NCBI RefSeq assembly: GCF_000372725.1
Contig: NW_005201154.1
Span: 272,388-336,387 of the forward strand
DNA length: 64,000 nt
Source of the DNA: Emiliania huxleyi CCMP1516
Taxonomy: Eukaryota; Haptophyta; Isochrysidales; Noelaerhabdaceae
Reading direction: 5' to 3'
Part shown: positions 9,355-19,169 of the stretch, piece by piece
Position numbering within the stretch: the stretch's first letter is position 1
How the letters are laid out: each line of letters begins with the position of its first letter
Program-made: the position numbers and the translations under genes
Notes under the pieces: model-generated
Seen by the model: the letters and a program-made list of their open reading frames with translations, nothing else
Told to the model about the DNA's origin: nothing
The model's database searches: none

Positions 9355-12300
9355 ATGAGCGCTCATCTCTCTGGCATCGTAGAGCTACTGTCCGCTGACG
9401 CTCCGGCGCCATTCGGGTCCACATCCCCAGTCCTCGGGACAACGGACGGCCGACGCTCTCCCGTCCTCTCTGAGCGCTCCTCAGATCTCGGCGGCGGCTC
9501 CTCCAAGCCGGGCTCGCCACGGCCGCCGCCGCTCAAAGCGCTGGCGCAGCCGCTGCTTGAGCGAGCAGAGGAGGGCCATATCGGGCCGGCGCCCGCCACC
9601 ACATCCGCAGACGGCGGAGGCGGCGAGGAGGAGTCTCGCTCAGTCGCGGTGACAAAGGCGCTCATCTACGGGTGCATCAACGCGGTGGTCTGCGCGCCGG
9701 TGATGATCTCGTTCGCGTCCATCATCTTTCGCCACCCCACCTTCCACCGAGACGCCGCCACCTACGCCCGGCTCGTCAAGCTGGTCCTCTTTTCGTCGGC
9801 GGTGCATCAGACCGTCTTTGTGACGACCTCGTCGCTCGTCTTTGCCGTCGGGCAGGTGCAGGACGCGGGCCTCATCTTCCTCTCCTCGATGGCCAACCAG
9901 GTCGTCGAGGCGCTCGAGAAGCGCCAGGCGAGAGTAGCGGAGACGAGACGAGCCGAGGTTAGCCGAGACGACCCGAGGTTAGCCGAGAGGAGCCGAGAGG
10001 AGCCGAGAGGAGCCGAGAGGAGCCGAGAGGAGCCGAGAGGAGCCGAGAGGAGCCGAGATGGGGTGATCGCCACCGCTGTCACAGAGGCGCTCTTCACAGC
10101 ACCGCCGCGCCACAGGCTCCGTACGACGAGGTGATCGCCACCGCCCTCGTCGCGCTCGCCTCCTCCACCACCCTGCTCGGCCTCGCCCTCGTGCTGACCG
10201 GCAAGCTCCGCCTCGCCGGGCTGGTGCAGTACCTCCCCCTTCCGGTGGTGGGAGGCTACCTCGCCTACATCGGCCTCTACTGCTTCGAGGCAGGCCTCTC
10301 CCTCATGTCTGGCACGGAGGTCACCTCGGTGGCGCAGATGGTGTCGCTGGCTGGCGGCGCCGGCATCTTGCCCTGCTTGCCCGGCGTTGCCTGCGGCGTC
10401 GGCATCATCCTCGCCCTCCAGCGGTGGCACCACTTCCTCGTCCTCCCCTCCCTCCTCCTCGCCATCCCCGTCCTCTTCTACGCCGCCGCCTTCGCCGCCG
10501 GGCTCGACTTGCCTGCTCTCCGCGCCGCCGGCTACCTGTCCGAGGCGGAGCAGCCGGCGTCGTGCCTCGAGACCTGGTCCTCCTTCCGCCCCTCCCTGGT
10601 GCACTGGGACGTGCTGCCCTCGCTGCTGCCCACGTGGCTCGCAATGTACACGGTCGTCGCCTTCTCGTCCTCTCTCGACGTGGCGGCAATCCAGATGGAC
10701 ATGGGCAAGCAGCTCGACTTCAACCACGAGCTCATCACGGTTGGCCTCTCCAACGCTGCCTCGGGCCTCTGCGGAGGCTTCACCGGCTCGTACATCTTCT
10801 CGACCACGATCTTCACCTACCGAACCGGCACCCGCCTCCGCCTCTGTGGCGCCGTGGTGATCGCCGCCGAGCTACTCCTCTTTGCGTCGCCGGTCACCGT
10901 GGGTGCGTACGTGCCGAAGCTCTTCTTTGGCGCCGTCCTCACCTTCATCGCCGCGGACCTCCTCGTCGACTGGCTCTGGGCCGCGCGCCACAAGGTGCAC
11001 CCGACCGAGTATGCAATCATCCTCCTCACCTTCGGCGCCATCAACTGCTTCGGCCTCGAGGTTGGCATGTGCGGCGGCGTGCTCATCGCCATGTGCCACT
11101 TCATCATCGACTACGCCTCCGCCCCCGTCGTCCGACGGATCGACGTGCGTTCGACTGTGCTGCGCTCCTTTGCGCACTCGCGCGCCCTCGCCGGCGAGCA
11201 GACCCGACTCATCTCTCTCCGCTGCCGCGGGTACATCTTCTTCGGCTCGACTCTCCGCATCATGGAGGACGTCCTCTCCGCCGTCTCCGTGCCGCCGCAC
11301 CTCGAGCCCACCCTCGGCAGACCCCCCTCCAAGCAGCGCCCCTCGGCTCAGCCTGCGCCGCCCACCCGCTTCGTCCTCTTCGACTTCGCCGCCGTCACCG
11401 GCCTCGACGCGACCGCCGCCCGCGCGTGCTTCCTCAACCTCACGCGCACCCTCGCGCCGCTCGGGATCGAGGTTGTGTTCGGCGGCCTCCCGGCCGGCGG
11501 TCGGATCGCCAAACTCCTCACCGGGCACGGGATCCTCACTGACTCGCCTTCGCTCGCCTCGGCGCGCCGCGTCTCCGCTGCGGACGAGATCGACCCGAGA
11601 TCGACACGAGATCGGCCCGAGATCGACACGAGATCGGCCCGAGATCCACCCCGAGATTGGCCGACGGCTAGGCGCGCCGCTTTTCCGCCGTCGACGAGGC
11701 GCTCGAGTACTGCGAGGAGAAGCTGCTCGAGGAGGTGTCGGGCCGCAGAGCAGCCCCTCTCCTCGGCCACTGGTGCTCTGATCCTCCCGGAGCCTGCTTG
11801 CCCTTCCTTAGGCGACGCGCAAGCAGCCCATCGGCACGCGCGAGTTCGACTCGTCCCCCTTCGTCGCGCGCGCCGCCACACAGTCCGCGCCCGACTTGGC
11901 GCACCTGGCCGCCCTCGCCGGCGAGCCTGGCGGGGGGGGAGGGGGGGTGGTGGGCGGCGGCAGCGGGGGCAGCTGGCTGGCGAGGTCTGTCCAGCGCGTG
12001 CTGGCGCCGCCCGTCGACTCGCACGACGCCGGCGCGCTGTGAGCGGCGCCTCTTCATGGCGGGCTGGCTGTGAACAGGCGCCGCTCGTCGACTCGTACCA
12101 CGCCGGCATGCTGGACGGGCTCGCGCCGTACTTTGAGGAGGAGAGCCGCGGGCAGAGGGCCGGTGCAGGACACGTCCAAGACGTGTCCGAGACGTGTCTG
12201 CGACACGTCCCGTAGGAGAGCCACGGGCCGGGCCGGCGAATCTTTGCGGCGGGCGAGGAGGCGGGCGCGCTCTACTTCATCGCCGAGGGGCAGGCGGGGC

Positions 12301-12745
12301 CGAGCGAGGAGGAGGCTCGGGCGAGCTGTGCAGGGCGCCTCCTCACCCCCCCCCCCCCCCCCCCCCCGCGCGCGCCGTACCGCAGGTGGAGCTGTGGGAG
12401 GAGCGAGCCTCCGGCAAGAGAGGCGCCGACAGGGAGCAGGTCCGCATCGCCAGGTACGCGCACGGCGGCATCTTCGGCGAGCTCGACTTCTTCCTGCACA
12501 ACCGGCGCTCGTTCCGCGCCGAGGCGGGAGGCGGCGGCACCTCGCTCCTCACCCTGACCCGCGGCAGGCTGCGCGACATGCAGTCCGAGGCGCCTCACCT
12601 CGCCGCGGCGCTCGAGCACGCGCTGCTGCGCTACCTCTGCTTCCAGGTCAACGCCAAGCTCGGGCTCGTCGACGGCGTGAGCGACGTGACAGACCCGTTT
12701 GCGCGGGCCTCGCAGCCCCTCTCGACGAGGGCAAATCCCCCCTGA
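9355..12745 (+). CDS. SulP/SLC26-family anion transporter with STAS and C-terminal cyclic-nucleotide-binding-like domain
   Basis: Exons 9355-9927, 10116-11561, 11672-11734, 11812-12003, 12078-12140, 12216-12293, 12386-12745, about 924 residues. A Ser/Pro-rich N-tail is followed by about ten hydrophobic segments (ALIYGCINAVVCAPVMISFA, LPLPVVGGYLAYIGLYCFEA, AVLTFIAADLLVDWLWAARH). The STAS domain has FVLFDFAAVTGLDATAAR and GIEVVFGGLP and ends DEALEYCEEKLLEE. The last exons give a cNMP-binding-like fold (GRRIFAAGEEAGALYFIAEG, HGGIFGELDFFL). This order is known from fungal YGR125W/Vsb1-type SulP proteins. The transported substrate cannot be read from the sequence. Donors are GC, GC (or GT), GT, GC, GA and GC. 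Introns 1, 2 and 5 hold 10-11 bp arrays, and intron 4 holds a 41-bp introner-like element. Confidence 0.8.
9945..10062. repeat. 10-bp minisatellite in intron 1 of the SulP gene
   Basis: About eleven units of AGCCGAGAGG type. They lie between the GC donor at 9928 and the acceptor at 10115. The intron also contains GGCGCTCTTCACAG, a half copy of the introner-like element. Confidence 0.9.
11584..11662. repeat. 10-11 bp minisatellite in intron 2 of the SulP gene
   Basis: Units of CGAGATCGAC type. The array is bracketed by two imperfect copies of the exon start GGCGCGCCGC...GACGA, at about 11561 and 11671. Confidence 0.85.
12037..12077 (+). mobile_element. Introner-like element (CTGTGA...TGAACAG), diverged copy
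   Basis: 41 bp forming the 3' part of the 12004-12077 intron. Its terminal CAG is the splice acceptor. It is flanked by about 33-bp imperfect copies of exon sequence starting GCGCCG. Confidence 0.7.
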
Positions 12746-12749
12746 CCGA

Positions 12750-12856
12750 GGCGGACTGGGCTGGAGTCTGCGCGAGGCCGCGCGCGCCCGACTCGAGCCG
12801 ACCAGCGACCGAGGTCCCGTGGGGAGGTCGAGGAGGCGGGCGAGTGGGGCGGACAT
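12750..12856 (-). pseudogene. Relic of an F-box/RCC1 gene 5' end
   Basis: Minus-strand ATG at 12856 follows the leader TTCTTTTTCTCGCG seen before the F-box/RCC1 genes at 37495, 32592 and 51688. It encodes MSAPLARLLDLPTG, a deleted form of the family N-terminus (MSTPPRRRSR...ARLLDLPREL). Nothing of the RCC1 repeats follows. Confidence 0.6.
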
Positions 12857-13169
12857 CGCGAGAAAAAGAAACAATTGGGCCCCAGAGGAAAGGAGAACGG
12901 AAAAAAGATACCATGCGCCACGCCCACCGCCTGAGGGCCTGACTCGCCGGCACGGCGCGCGGGCCGCCGGGGCGGAGCCTATCTTTCCACTGACTTGCTT
13001 TTTTTCGCTGCAGTCCCACCTGCGGATCTTTGATCACATATAAAAACGCACAACCCCGGGGGCCCGTTGATCACACTCCAAGGGGCTGCTAAAGCCGTAT
13101 ATGGTGTCACCTCGAGAACCTCGAGAACCATGAACGGCGCGCGTCAGTGTCAGAATCACCCCCCCCCCC

Positions 13170-13370
13170 CCCAAGAGCGGCCGCTCGCTGCTCGGTACCC
13201 CCCCTGCGCAACTAAGCTCATGGCCGACCCCCCCCAGCAGCAGCGCTCTGCTGCTGGGGGGGTCGGGACCCCCCCCCCCCAGCAGGAGCGCTCTGCTGCT
13301 GGGGGGGGTCAGACCCCCCCCCTAGCAGCAGGGATGAGCTTAGTTGTGCAGGGGGGGTCCCTCATGTATC
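13170..13370. mobile_element. Foldback element, poly-C/poly-G with inverted termini
   Basis: The left arm has AAGAGCGGCCGCTC, CTCGGTACCCCCCCTGC and AACTAAGCTCATG. The right arm has ATGAGCTTAGTTGTGCAGGGGGG. The centre is stacked CAGCAG/CTGCTG and C-run blocks. A second copy at 18660-18780 keeps the opposite terminus (GAGGTACCGAGC...GCGGCCGCTCTTGG), which defines both ends of the family. Confidence 0.65.
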
Positions 13371-13454
13371 GTAGTCTTTGTTAGTATCGAGGCGACTCAG
13401 CGGCGAGCCGAGCCAGGCCACGGCGCTCGGCCTGCTGAGAGAAGACCTTCCCCG

Positions 13455-13808
13455 ACGGCAGTGACAATTTACCCGACATCAATCGTCGACGGCAAGCTCG
13501 AGAACTGCGCCTCCAAAGTCGCCCAGATTCGCCTCTCGCGGCGCGCTGAGTTAGTATCGCCGGTGCGCCAGCCAGCTCTGCTCCACAGCAGGGCATGACC
13601 GACTGGCTCCTGCTGGCCGTGCGTCCTGGTGGCATCCATTGCCAGCTCAGGTAGCCTCAGGAGGTCGCCTCGCGCACGACTCGGCGCCGCACAGCACCGC
13701 TCCGCGTTACTACCGAGTTAGTATCGTCGACCCACAGAGACTGCTCTTCTGTAGGTGGAGACGACAAACGCCGGCCGGGTCGGCCGCCCCCATCGCCGCC
13801 GCCGGGGC
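13455..13808. repeat. About 350-bp interspersed repeat, copy 1
   Basis: Nearly identical to 45430-45795, from GGCAGTGACAATTTACCCGA through CGCCGCCGCCGGGG. Small differences include ACATCAA/ACGTCAA, GACCGA/GCCTGA and one 7-bp insertion. No clear coding frame. Confidence 0.9.
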
Positions 13809-14497
13809 GGCGGCGGCCTCGGCGGACCATCCGGCGCGCCGCGCGCCCGACGGGGAGGCGTTCACCACCCCTGGCTCCTCACCCCGCCACGCCTTCGTGC
13901 AGACGCCGTGGCACCCACCTCAGGCGCCGCTCAGACTCGGTTGTCGGCCGCACAAGTGCTTGGCTCGTGCCCAGCCGACCGGCAGGCGATGCCCACTCGC
14001 TGCTAGGCTAATCCCGGGCTGTCAAGCGGCGGTGTGGTGCCGTGAAGGGCAGCGGTGCCAAAACTACGACTATTAGTACCGTGCGGGGGCAGTGCATTTA
14101 ACTCTGTCAAAAATCGAAATGTGCTCCGTGGGACGTATTGGGCTAGGACCATACGTCCGGGAGGGCCCCCATGCGTGCCGCAACGACCCACAGTCTGGTA
14201 CCACTCTGTTCACGTTCACAGCTCTTAAGGTTCTCCGGGCCACTTTCGGGGGGCAAACCCTGCCCGCCCCCTAGAACCCCGGGTAAGGCCCAGGTGTGGC
14301 CTAGGGCATCAGAAGGGACCAAGAGGAGTCCAGTCTGAGCCATAGAGCCCATGTCTTTGCCCCCGAAGGTCGTGTTCAAAATGCCCGGAACGGACGTACA
14401 GTGGTGTCCGGCCCCCCCCCGGGCCCCCGGGCCGGCGCGATCACCGAGCTGTGACGCTCAGGGAAGCTGAGCGGCCGCTCCAATCGGTGCTCTCTCG

Positions 14498-15941
14498 ATG
14501 CCACATCGGCGGCCGCTGACTCAGCAGGAGGGCTGGCTCGCACCGCACTCGAGGTTTCGCTCTGCGTCGCCCGACGTGTACGCGGAGTACATCGTGAGCA
14601 CTTGCCGCAGCGGCTGGCGCGCCGCCGACATGCCGCTGTGTTTTCGGCAGCGGTCGTGCCCGCACAGCTTCCTCTCTCAAATGCTGCACTCGGCGCCGAG
14701 CGGCGGCGAGTCATGCTCCACGCGGCTGCGGAGAGCCGGATGCGTCGACTTGCCGACCCACTTGACTTCCCATCGCGACGGCGCCACTGTAATGTTCCGC
14801 AAGTTGTGCGGCTGGCTCGCGCCGCGTGACGGCTGCTCTTGCCTCCCGTGCTTCACCGAGTGCCGCCGGTCCGAGCTGTGCCCACCTCCCTCCGCCAACT
14901 CCGCCGTCGCACCTCCACTGCCCAGCGGCAGTCCGAACGGGAGCTTTGCCTTTGCCTTCAGCCTCCGTCTTCCGGCAGCCAAGAGCATCGAAGCCAGTCA
15001 GGCCGCGCACGCGAAGAAGCTGGCCGTGCTCCGCGAGCTGCTCCGCGCGGTGGTCTCTCTCGTGTGGACCAAGACGCGGCACAGCATCGTGCTGCTCAGC
15101 GACGGCGTGCCTGCCCCGGACCTCGCCCCGTTCCGGCGGCTCGGCGTGCGGCTCGTGCGGCTCGCGCCTCCACCAGAGGGCCTCGACAAGGCGCACAAGC
15201 GGCACGTGACTTTCGCAAAGGCGTGCGGCACCGGCGTGCCCTCGCTCTCGCCCTCGCCCTTCCCGTGATACCACCCACACCGACTGAAACGGGCGCGATG
15301 ATTTTCATGATACCCACCCACACTGCCTTTCCGGCTCGCCCTTCCGGCTCACCGCTCAGACACCACACTGCCTCGCTGTCCAGCTCGACGCGTGGAGCCT
15401 CGAGTACGACAAGGTCGTCTCCTTGGACACGGACATCGTCGTGCGGCGCAACATCGACCACCTCTTCAGCGTCAGCACGCCGGCCGCGGCACTAGACTCA
15501 AAATGGGGCTTCAACGCTTTAAGGCGCACCGCGGCGACGCGCGGCGGCCGGTGGCGGGTCGCCGAGCCGGACTTTCCCTCGAGCTCGCCCCGCTACTGGC
15601 CCCCGAACGCGAGCACCGCCGACGGGATGCTGCCCTTCAACTCCGGAGTGCTCGTGCTCACGCCGAGCCGCGACGTATACGAGGCGATGCGCCGCGCGGC
15701 GGCCTTTACGCGCTCTTACGACGGCGGGGACCAGGGCTTCCTCGCCGCCTTCTTCGCCTCCCGCAACGTGGCCTGGTACGAGCTGCCGCGCCGGTACCAC
15801 CTCGGCTGGTGCGTCCAGCCCGACGAGGTGCAGGAGGCGTACATCTGGCACCTCTTCCTGCGACACCCCTTCCGGCAGATCCACGCGCTCGAGGATGAGG
15901 TCGAAAAGAGGATGAGGGACGCGGGCCTCGTTGGGGAGTAG
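14498..15941 (+). CDS. Glycosyltransferase family 8 (glycogenin/galactinol-synthase type)
   Basis: Two exons, 14498-15220 and 15384-15941, about 426 residues. Helical KKLAVLRELLRAVVSLVW precedes a Rossmann-like strand HSIVLLSDG. Then comes FAK|LDAWSLEYDKVVSLDTDI across a GC-AG intron, with the GT8 DxD metal site (SLDTDIVV) followed by RRNIDHLF. Further family motifs are PFNSGVLVLTPS, GGDQGFLAAFF and HLGWCVQPDE. GT8 enzymes transfer sugars from UDP- or GDP-sugars with retention. The Cys-rich N-terminal 130 residues are of unknown function and a further upstream exon is possible, since the ATG used is preceded by an in-frame stop. The acceptor cannot be predicted. Confidence 0.75.
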
Positions 15942-16392
15942 AGAAAAAGAAAGAAAGAAAACAGACAACCCAAGGGAGGGATGGGAGGACGGCACGCCGC
16001 CACCACACAGGGATTTTAAGGAGAGGGGTGTGATGCGCTAGAGCCCTATCCCTGGGGTCTGGCCGGTTCTTTTCATCAGATTGACGTGCTATCTGGGGCG
16101 ATCCAGATCAATCCAGCTATCTCGTTCTATCTCGTGCGATCTCGCGGCGTTCTCGCCTATTCGAGCCGTTTTTCTTTTCTTCTTCGCGCTGCGCGCGCAT
16201 AGACGCTCCTTCCCGCCAGCTCTATATGGGTCGCAGCCGCAGCCGCAGCCGCGACCGCGGCCGCGGCCGCGACCGCAGCCTTTCCTCCTCCTCCTCGTCG
16301 TCCTCGGAGGATTCGGCGGAGCGCGAGGAGCGCATGCAGCGCGAACGCGATGAGGGCGTCGCTCCACCACGGTGCCGGAGGCAGCTCGACCG
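15942..16392. other. Convergent intergenic interval
   Basis: Separates the 3' ends of the GT8 gene and the dioxygenase. It contains GATC-rich direct repeats (16095-16145) and a CAGCCG/CGACCG tract (16228-16285). Confidence 0.6.
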
Positions 16393-17919
16393 TCATTTGC
16401 GCGGCGCGGCCGCGGCCGCCTGGCCCTCGATGCTGCGCGCGGTGCTCCGGATCACGAGCTCCTCCTCTTGCGAGACGTCCGCAAAGCCGCCGGGACGCCG
16501 CTCGCGCAGGAGGCGGCGCGCCTGCGAGTAGATGGCCTCGCGCGTGATGGTGCCACCGACGAGCACGCGGTCGCTCGAGGCGAGCCCGCCCGCCCGCCCG
16601 TGCAGCACGCGCCAGTTGTTCATGAGGAAGAACTTGCCCTTGTGCATCGGCACGGGCCTCTCGTACTCGGCCGAGTGGACGAGCTCGACGAAGCGGTTGA
16701 AGGCCTTGTACCACTTGGGGAAGACGTCGAAGGGCAGCGTGAGCGGCGTGCGGAAGACCTCGTTGTACTGGATGCGCTGGAGCGCGCCGGTGTCGTCGAG
16801 CTGCAGCAGCTTCGGCTGCGTGCTCACGATGAGGCCGCGATTGTACTCCTGCGGCGAGTCGACGCGCGACGCCACGAAGTCGCGCTCGGCGTCGTAGCCG
16901 TACGTGGCGAGCAGACGGTAGCCCTCCGGGTCCTCGGCCTCGAGCTGGCGCGCCACGGCGAAGCCGTCGGTGAAGGTGTTCGTGCCCGTCCCCTCCTCGT
17001 AGTGCATGAGCAAGCAGAGCGCCGGCACGCCGTGCGGCGGGATGCTCGAGTCGGTGTGCTGGTTGAGGCGCTTGAGGTGGTCGTACGAGACGGACGTGGC
17101 GCCCTCCTTGCGGACGATCCGCCAGTTGGCAATGTCGCGCGTCGGGTCCTTTTGCAGGCCGCCGAAGGCGTCGTCCGCGAGGCGGCGCAGCGCCACCTCG
17201 CCGGGCTCCTCGCAGCCCTCGATCATCGCGCCGCCGTGGTAGAGCACCGACTCGATGCAGTTTAGGTTGGCGTCCGAGGCGGGGTCGAGCACCTCATGGA
17301 AGTCGAACGTGGGCACGGCGAAGTCCGCCGCCTTCCAGAGCCGCATCTCCTCCGCCTTGGGCGCCCGCGCGCTCGGAAATCCAGAGTAGGGTGTCAGGAA
17401 CGCGAGGTCCTCGTGCACCGCCGAGCTGCTGCGAGCTCCCGCGGCGAGCTTCTCTCCGACGACCTCGGCATACATTCGTAGGAAGTCCGTGCGAAACCGG
17501 GACACACGCGGCGGATCGGCCGCCATCTCGTGTGGGCCCAGCGAGGCGTCATTCCATGTGACGTGCAGACCACCATTGGCACCGACTTCTGCAGAAGCTG
17601 CACGCACGTTCTCAGCCGACACGCCCGATGGCCCCACCGGAGTCGCAGTCAAGTAGCGTTCGCCAGCGCCGCCTACGACGTGCTCCTCATCGCGGCACGC
17701 GTCGCGCAGCCAGAGTGAGTGGAAGCGATAGGCGGCTCCGTCGTCAAAGTGCACCTCGACGTATTTGCCAGCAGCGACGGCATCTACGATCGCAGGCTGG
17801 GAAGCGGTGGTCATGGTCGACATTGCCAACGCACGCTTGAAGAACGGTGTGAGCGTCGTGGTCGAGGATGCCGTCGGAGTGATCCATGCGGTGGTTGACA
17901 GAAGCGATAGGGATAGCAT
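16393..17919 (-). CDS. Trimethyllysine/gamma-butyrobetaine-type 2-oxoglutarate dioxygenase
   Basis: A single exon of 508 residues, rare here. After a possible targeting leader comes the N-terminal GBBH-like domain (VEVHFDDGAAYRFHSLWLRD ACRD). The TauD-like catalytic domain follows, with the iron ligands H-x-D in LNQHTDSSIPPHG (about residue 288) and the distal His in NNWRVLHGRAG (about 440). RCxPLT-like FRTPLTLPFD is also present. Enzymes of this type hydroxylate trimethyllysine or gamma-butyrobetaine in carnitine synthesis. Which of the two cannot be decided. The N-terminus (SLLSTTAWITPTASSTTT) could direct it to mitochondria. The 5' flank (18042-18100) carries the repeated upstream motif described in the findings. 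Confidence 0.85.
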   Translation of the reverse strand: MLSLSLLSTTAWITPTASSTTTLTPFFKRALAMSTMTTASQPAIVDAVAAGKYVEVHFDDGAAYRFHSLWLRDACRDEEHVVGGAGERYLTATPVGPSGVSAENVRAASAEVGANGGLHVTWNDASLGPHEMAADPPRVSRFRTDFLRMYAEVVGEKLAAGARSSSAVHEDLAFLTPYSGFPSARAPKAEEMRLWKAADFAVPTFDFHEVLDPASDANLNCIESVLYHGGAMIEGCEEPGEVALRRLADDAFGGLQKDPTRDIANWRIVRKEGATSVSYDHLKRLNQHTDSSIPPHGVPALCLLMHYEEGTGTNTFTDGFAVARQLEAEDPEGYRLLATYGYDAERDFVASRVDSPQEYNRGLIVSTQPKLLQLDDTGALQRIQYNEVFRTPLTLPFDVFPKWYKAFNRFVELVHSAEYERPVPMHKGKFFLMNNWRVLHGRAGGLASSDRVLVGGTITREAIYSQARRLLRERRPGGFADVSQEEELVIRSTARSIEGQAAAAAPRK

Positions 17920-19169
17920 GGGCTTCTGTGGCGCGCGCGGCGGCTAGTGGTGTCGGCGCGATGTCGCTTGGAAGGTCGCGCGTCGAGTCGGAAGACGACA
18001 TGCCTGAAAAAGACGGAGTTACGTGGGCTGTGGGTTTACACACCATAAGTCTCTCTCACAGCAGACAGGCTCGACACAGGTGCGAACTGGCGCGTGCTAG
18101 TACTACCACAGGCACACGAAGAAAAGAATTTACGGCCTTCCGCAGCCCCCCTCCGTATCGTGGTCAAAGAAATTCCGTCGCCAAAGAATTGTGCATGCCG
18201 CGATCAGCGAAAACACTGCTCAGACCGGAAAAGAAATCTACCCTTATAAGTCTCTCGTGTCGGCGCCGACGCTCTTGGTTTATATAAAATGAACTCGGGG
18301 GCACGGGACGCGGCACAAACGGGGCACAAACTCCAGGCTACAATGAATACATGCATGCACATGTACATGTGGAGCGGCATGCTGACCGTGCCGATCGGCT
18401 GGTGATCGATATGGTCATCACCGTCGCCACGTCCTGGTGATCTGTGGCGACGGCGCACCAGAGCCATGAGGAAGAGAGGTTGGTGGGTCAGCCACGAGTA
18501 CTCACTCGGCTGCACCGTGCGGCCCCAGTAAATCGCGAGCGCCTGAGGCGTTCGGGGTGCTCGCAATGCGGTTAAGGCGCGGTGAACACAACCGCCTCGA
18601 GCGTACCGCTCAGACACGAGCCGAGGGTGGAGGGGGGGGCGGCGGCGAAGAGGCGGGAGAGCTGGGTCCGTGCGCTCTGCTGCTGGGAGGGTCAGACCCC
18701 CCCCCCCCCCCCTAGCAGCAGGGATGGCTTTAGATGTGCAGGGGAGGTACCGAGCAATGTGCGGCCGCTCTTGGTCGGCTGACTCGTTACGAGAGAATCT
18801 GATGACTCAGAGCTCGGCCTCGGCGGAGAGGTGCGTGCAGGCTGCAGCATACAGTGTACCTTGCCAGTGCGCGCCAGTCCCACCTTGGTTTCTTGTAAAA
18901 ATTCTCTGTTAGTGCAACCAAGTACAGATGTGGCTGCAGAGTCATCGATAAATTCAAAAACAAAATCGAAATACTTAACAGAAAAACTCTTGTTTCCTCC
19001 GAACTATCTGTGAGATCCATCGTTGCAGAATGCAGGGGAGTCATAGCGACCCCTTCCCTCCCGTGTTATGGCCCTGCGACCGCGCATCCCCCAGGGTTAG
19101 GGCTTGTAGCCCGATGAAGATCTCATCCGACGGCTGGGGGTGACGGGTGTCGCCCGCTCACCGCGCACT
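17920..19169. other. Intergenic interval
   Basis: No gene seen. It holds the upstream motif (18042-18100 minus), a TATA-like TTTATATAAAATG at about 18279, foldback copy 2 (18660-18780) and a plus-strand copy of the TGCCAGTGCGCGCCAGTCCC motif at about 18863. Confidence 0.6.
18660..18780. mobile_element. Foldback element, copy 2 (partial)
   Basis: CTCTGCTGCTGGGAGGGTCAG, a C-run, CTAGCAGCAGGGATG and the terminal GGTACCGAGC...GCGGCCGCTCTTGG, matching the ends of 13170-13370. Confidence 0.65.

Noticed and set aside
10872-11528. Acidic 218-codon minus-strand frame
   Set aside because: Antisense of the SulP gene.
16372-17265. 297-codon plus-strand frame
   Set aside because: Exact antisense of the dioxygenase; composition typical of a shadow frame.
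19088-19110. Telomere-like TTAGGG
   Set aside because: Single occurrence inside ordinary sequence.
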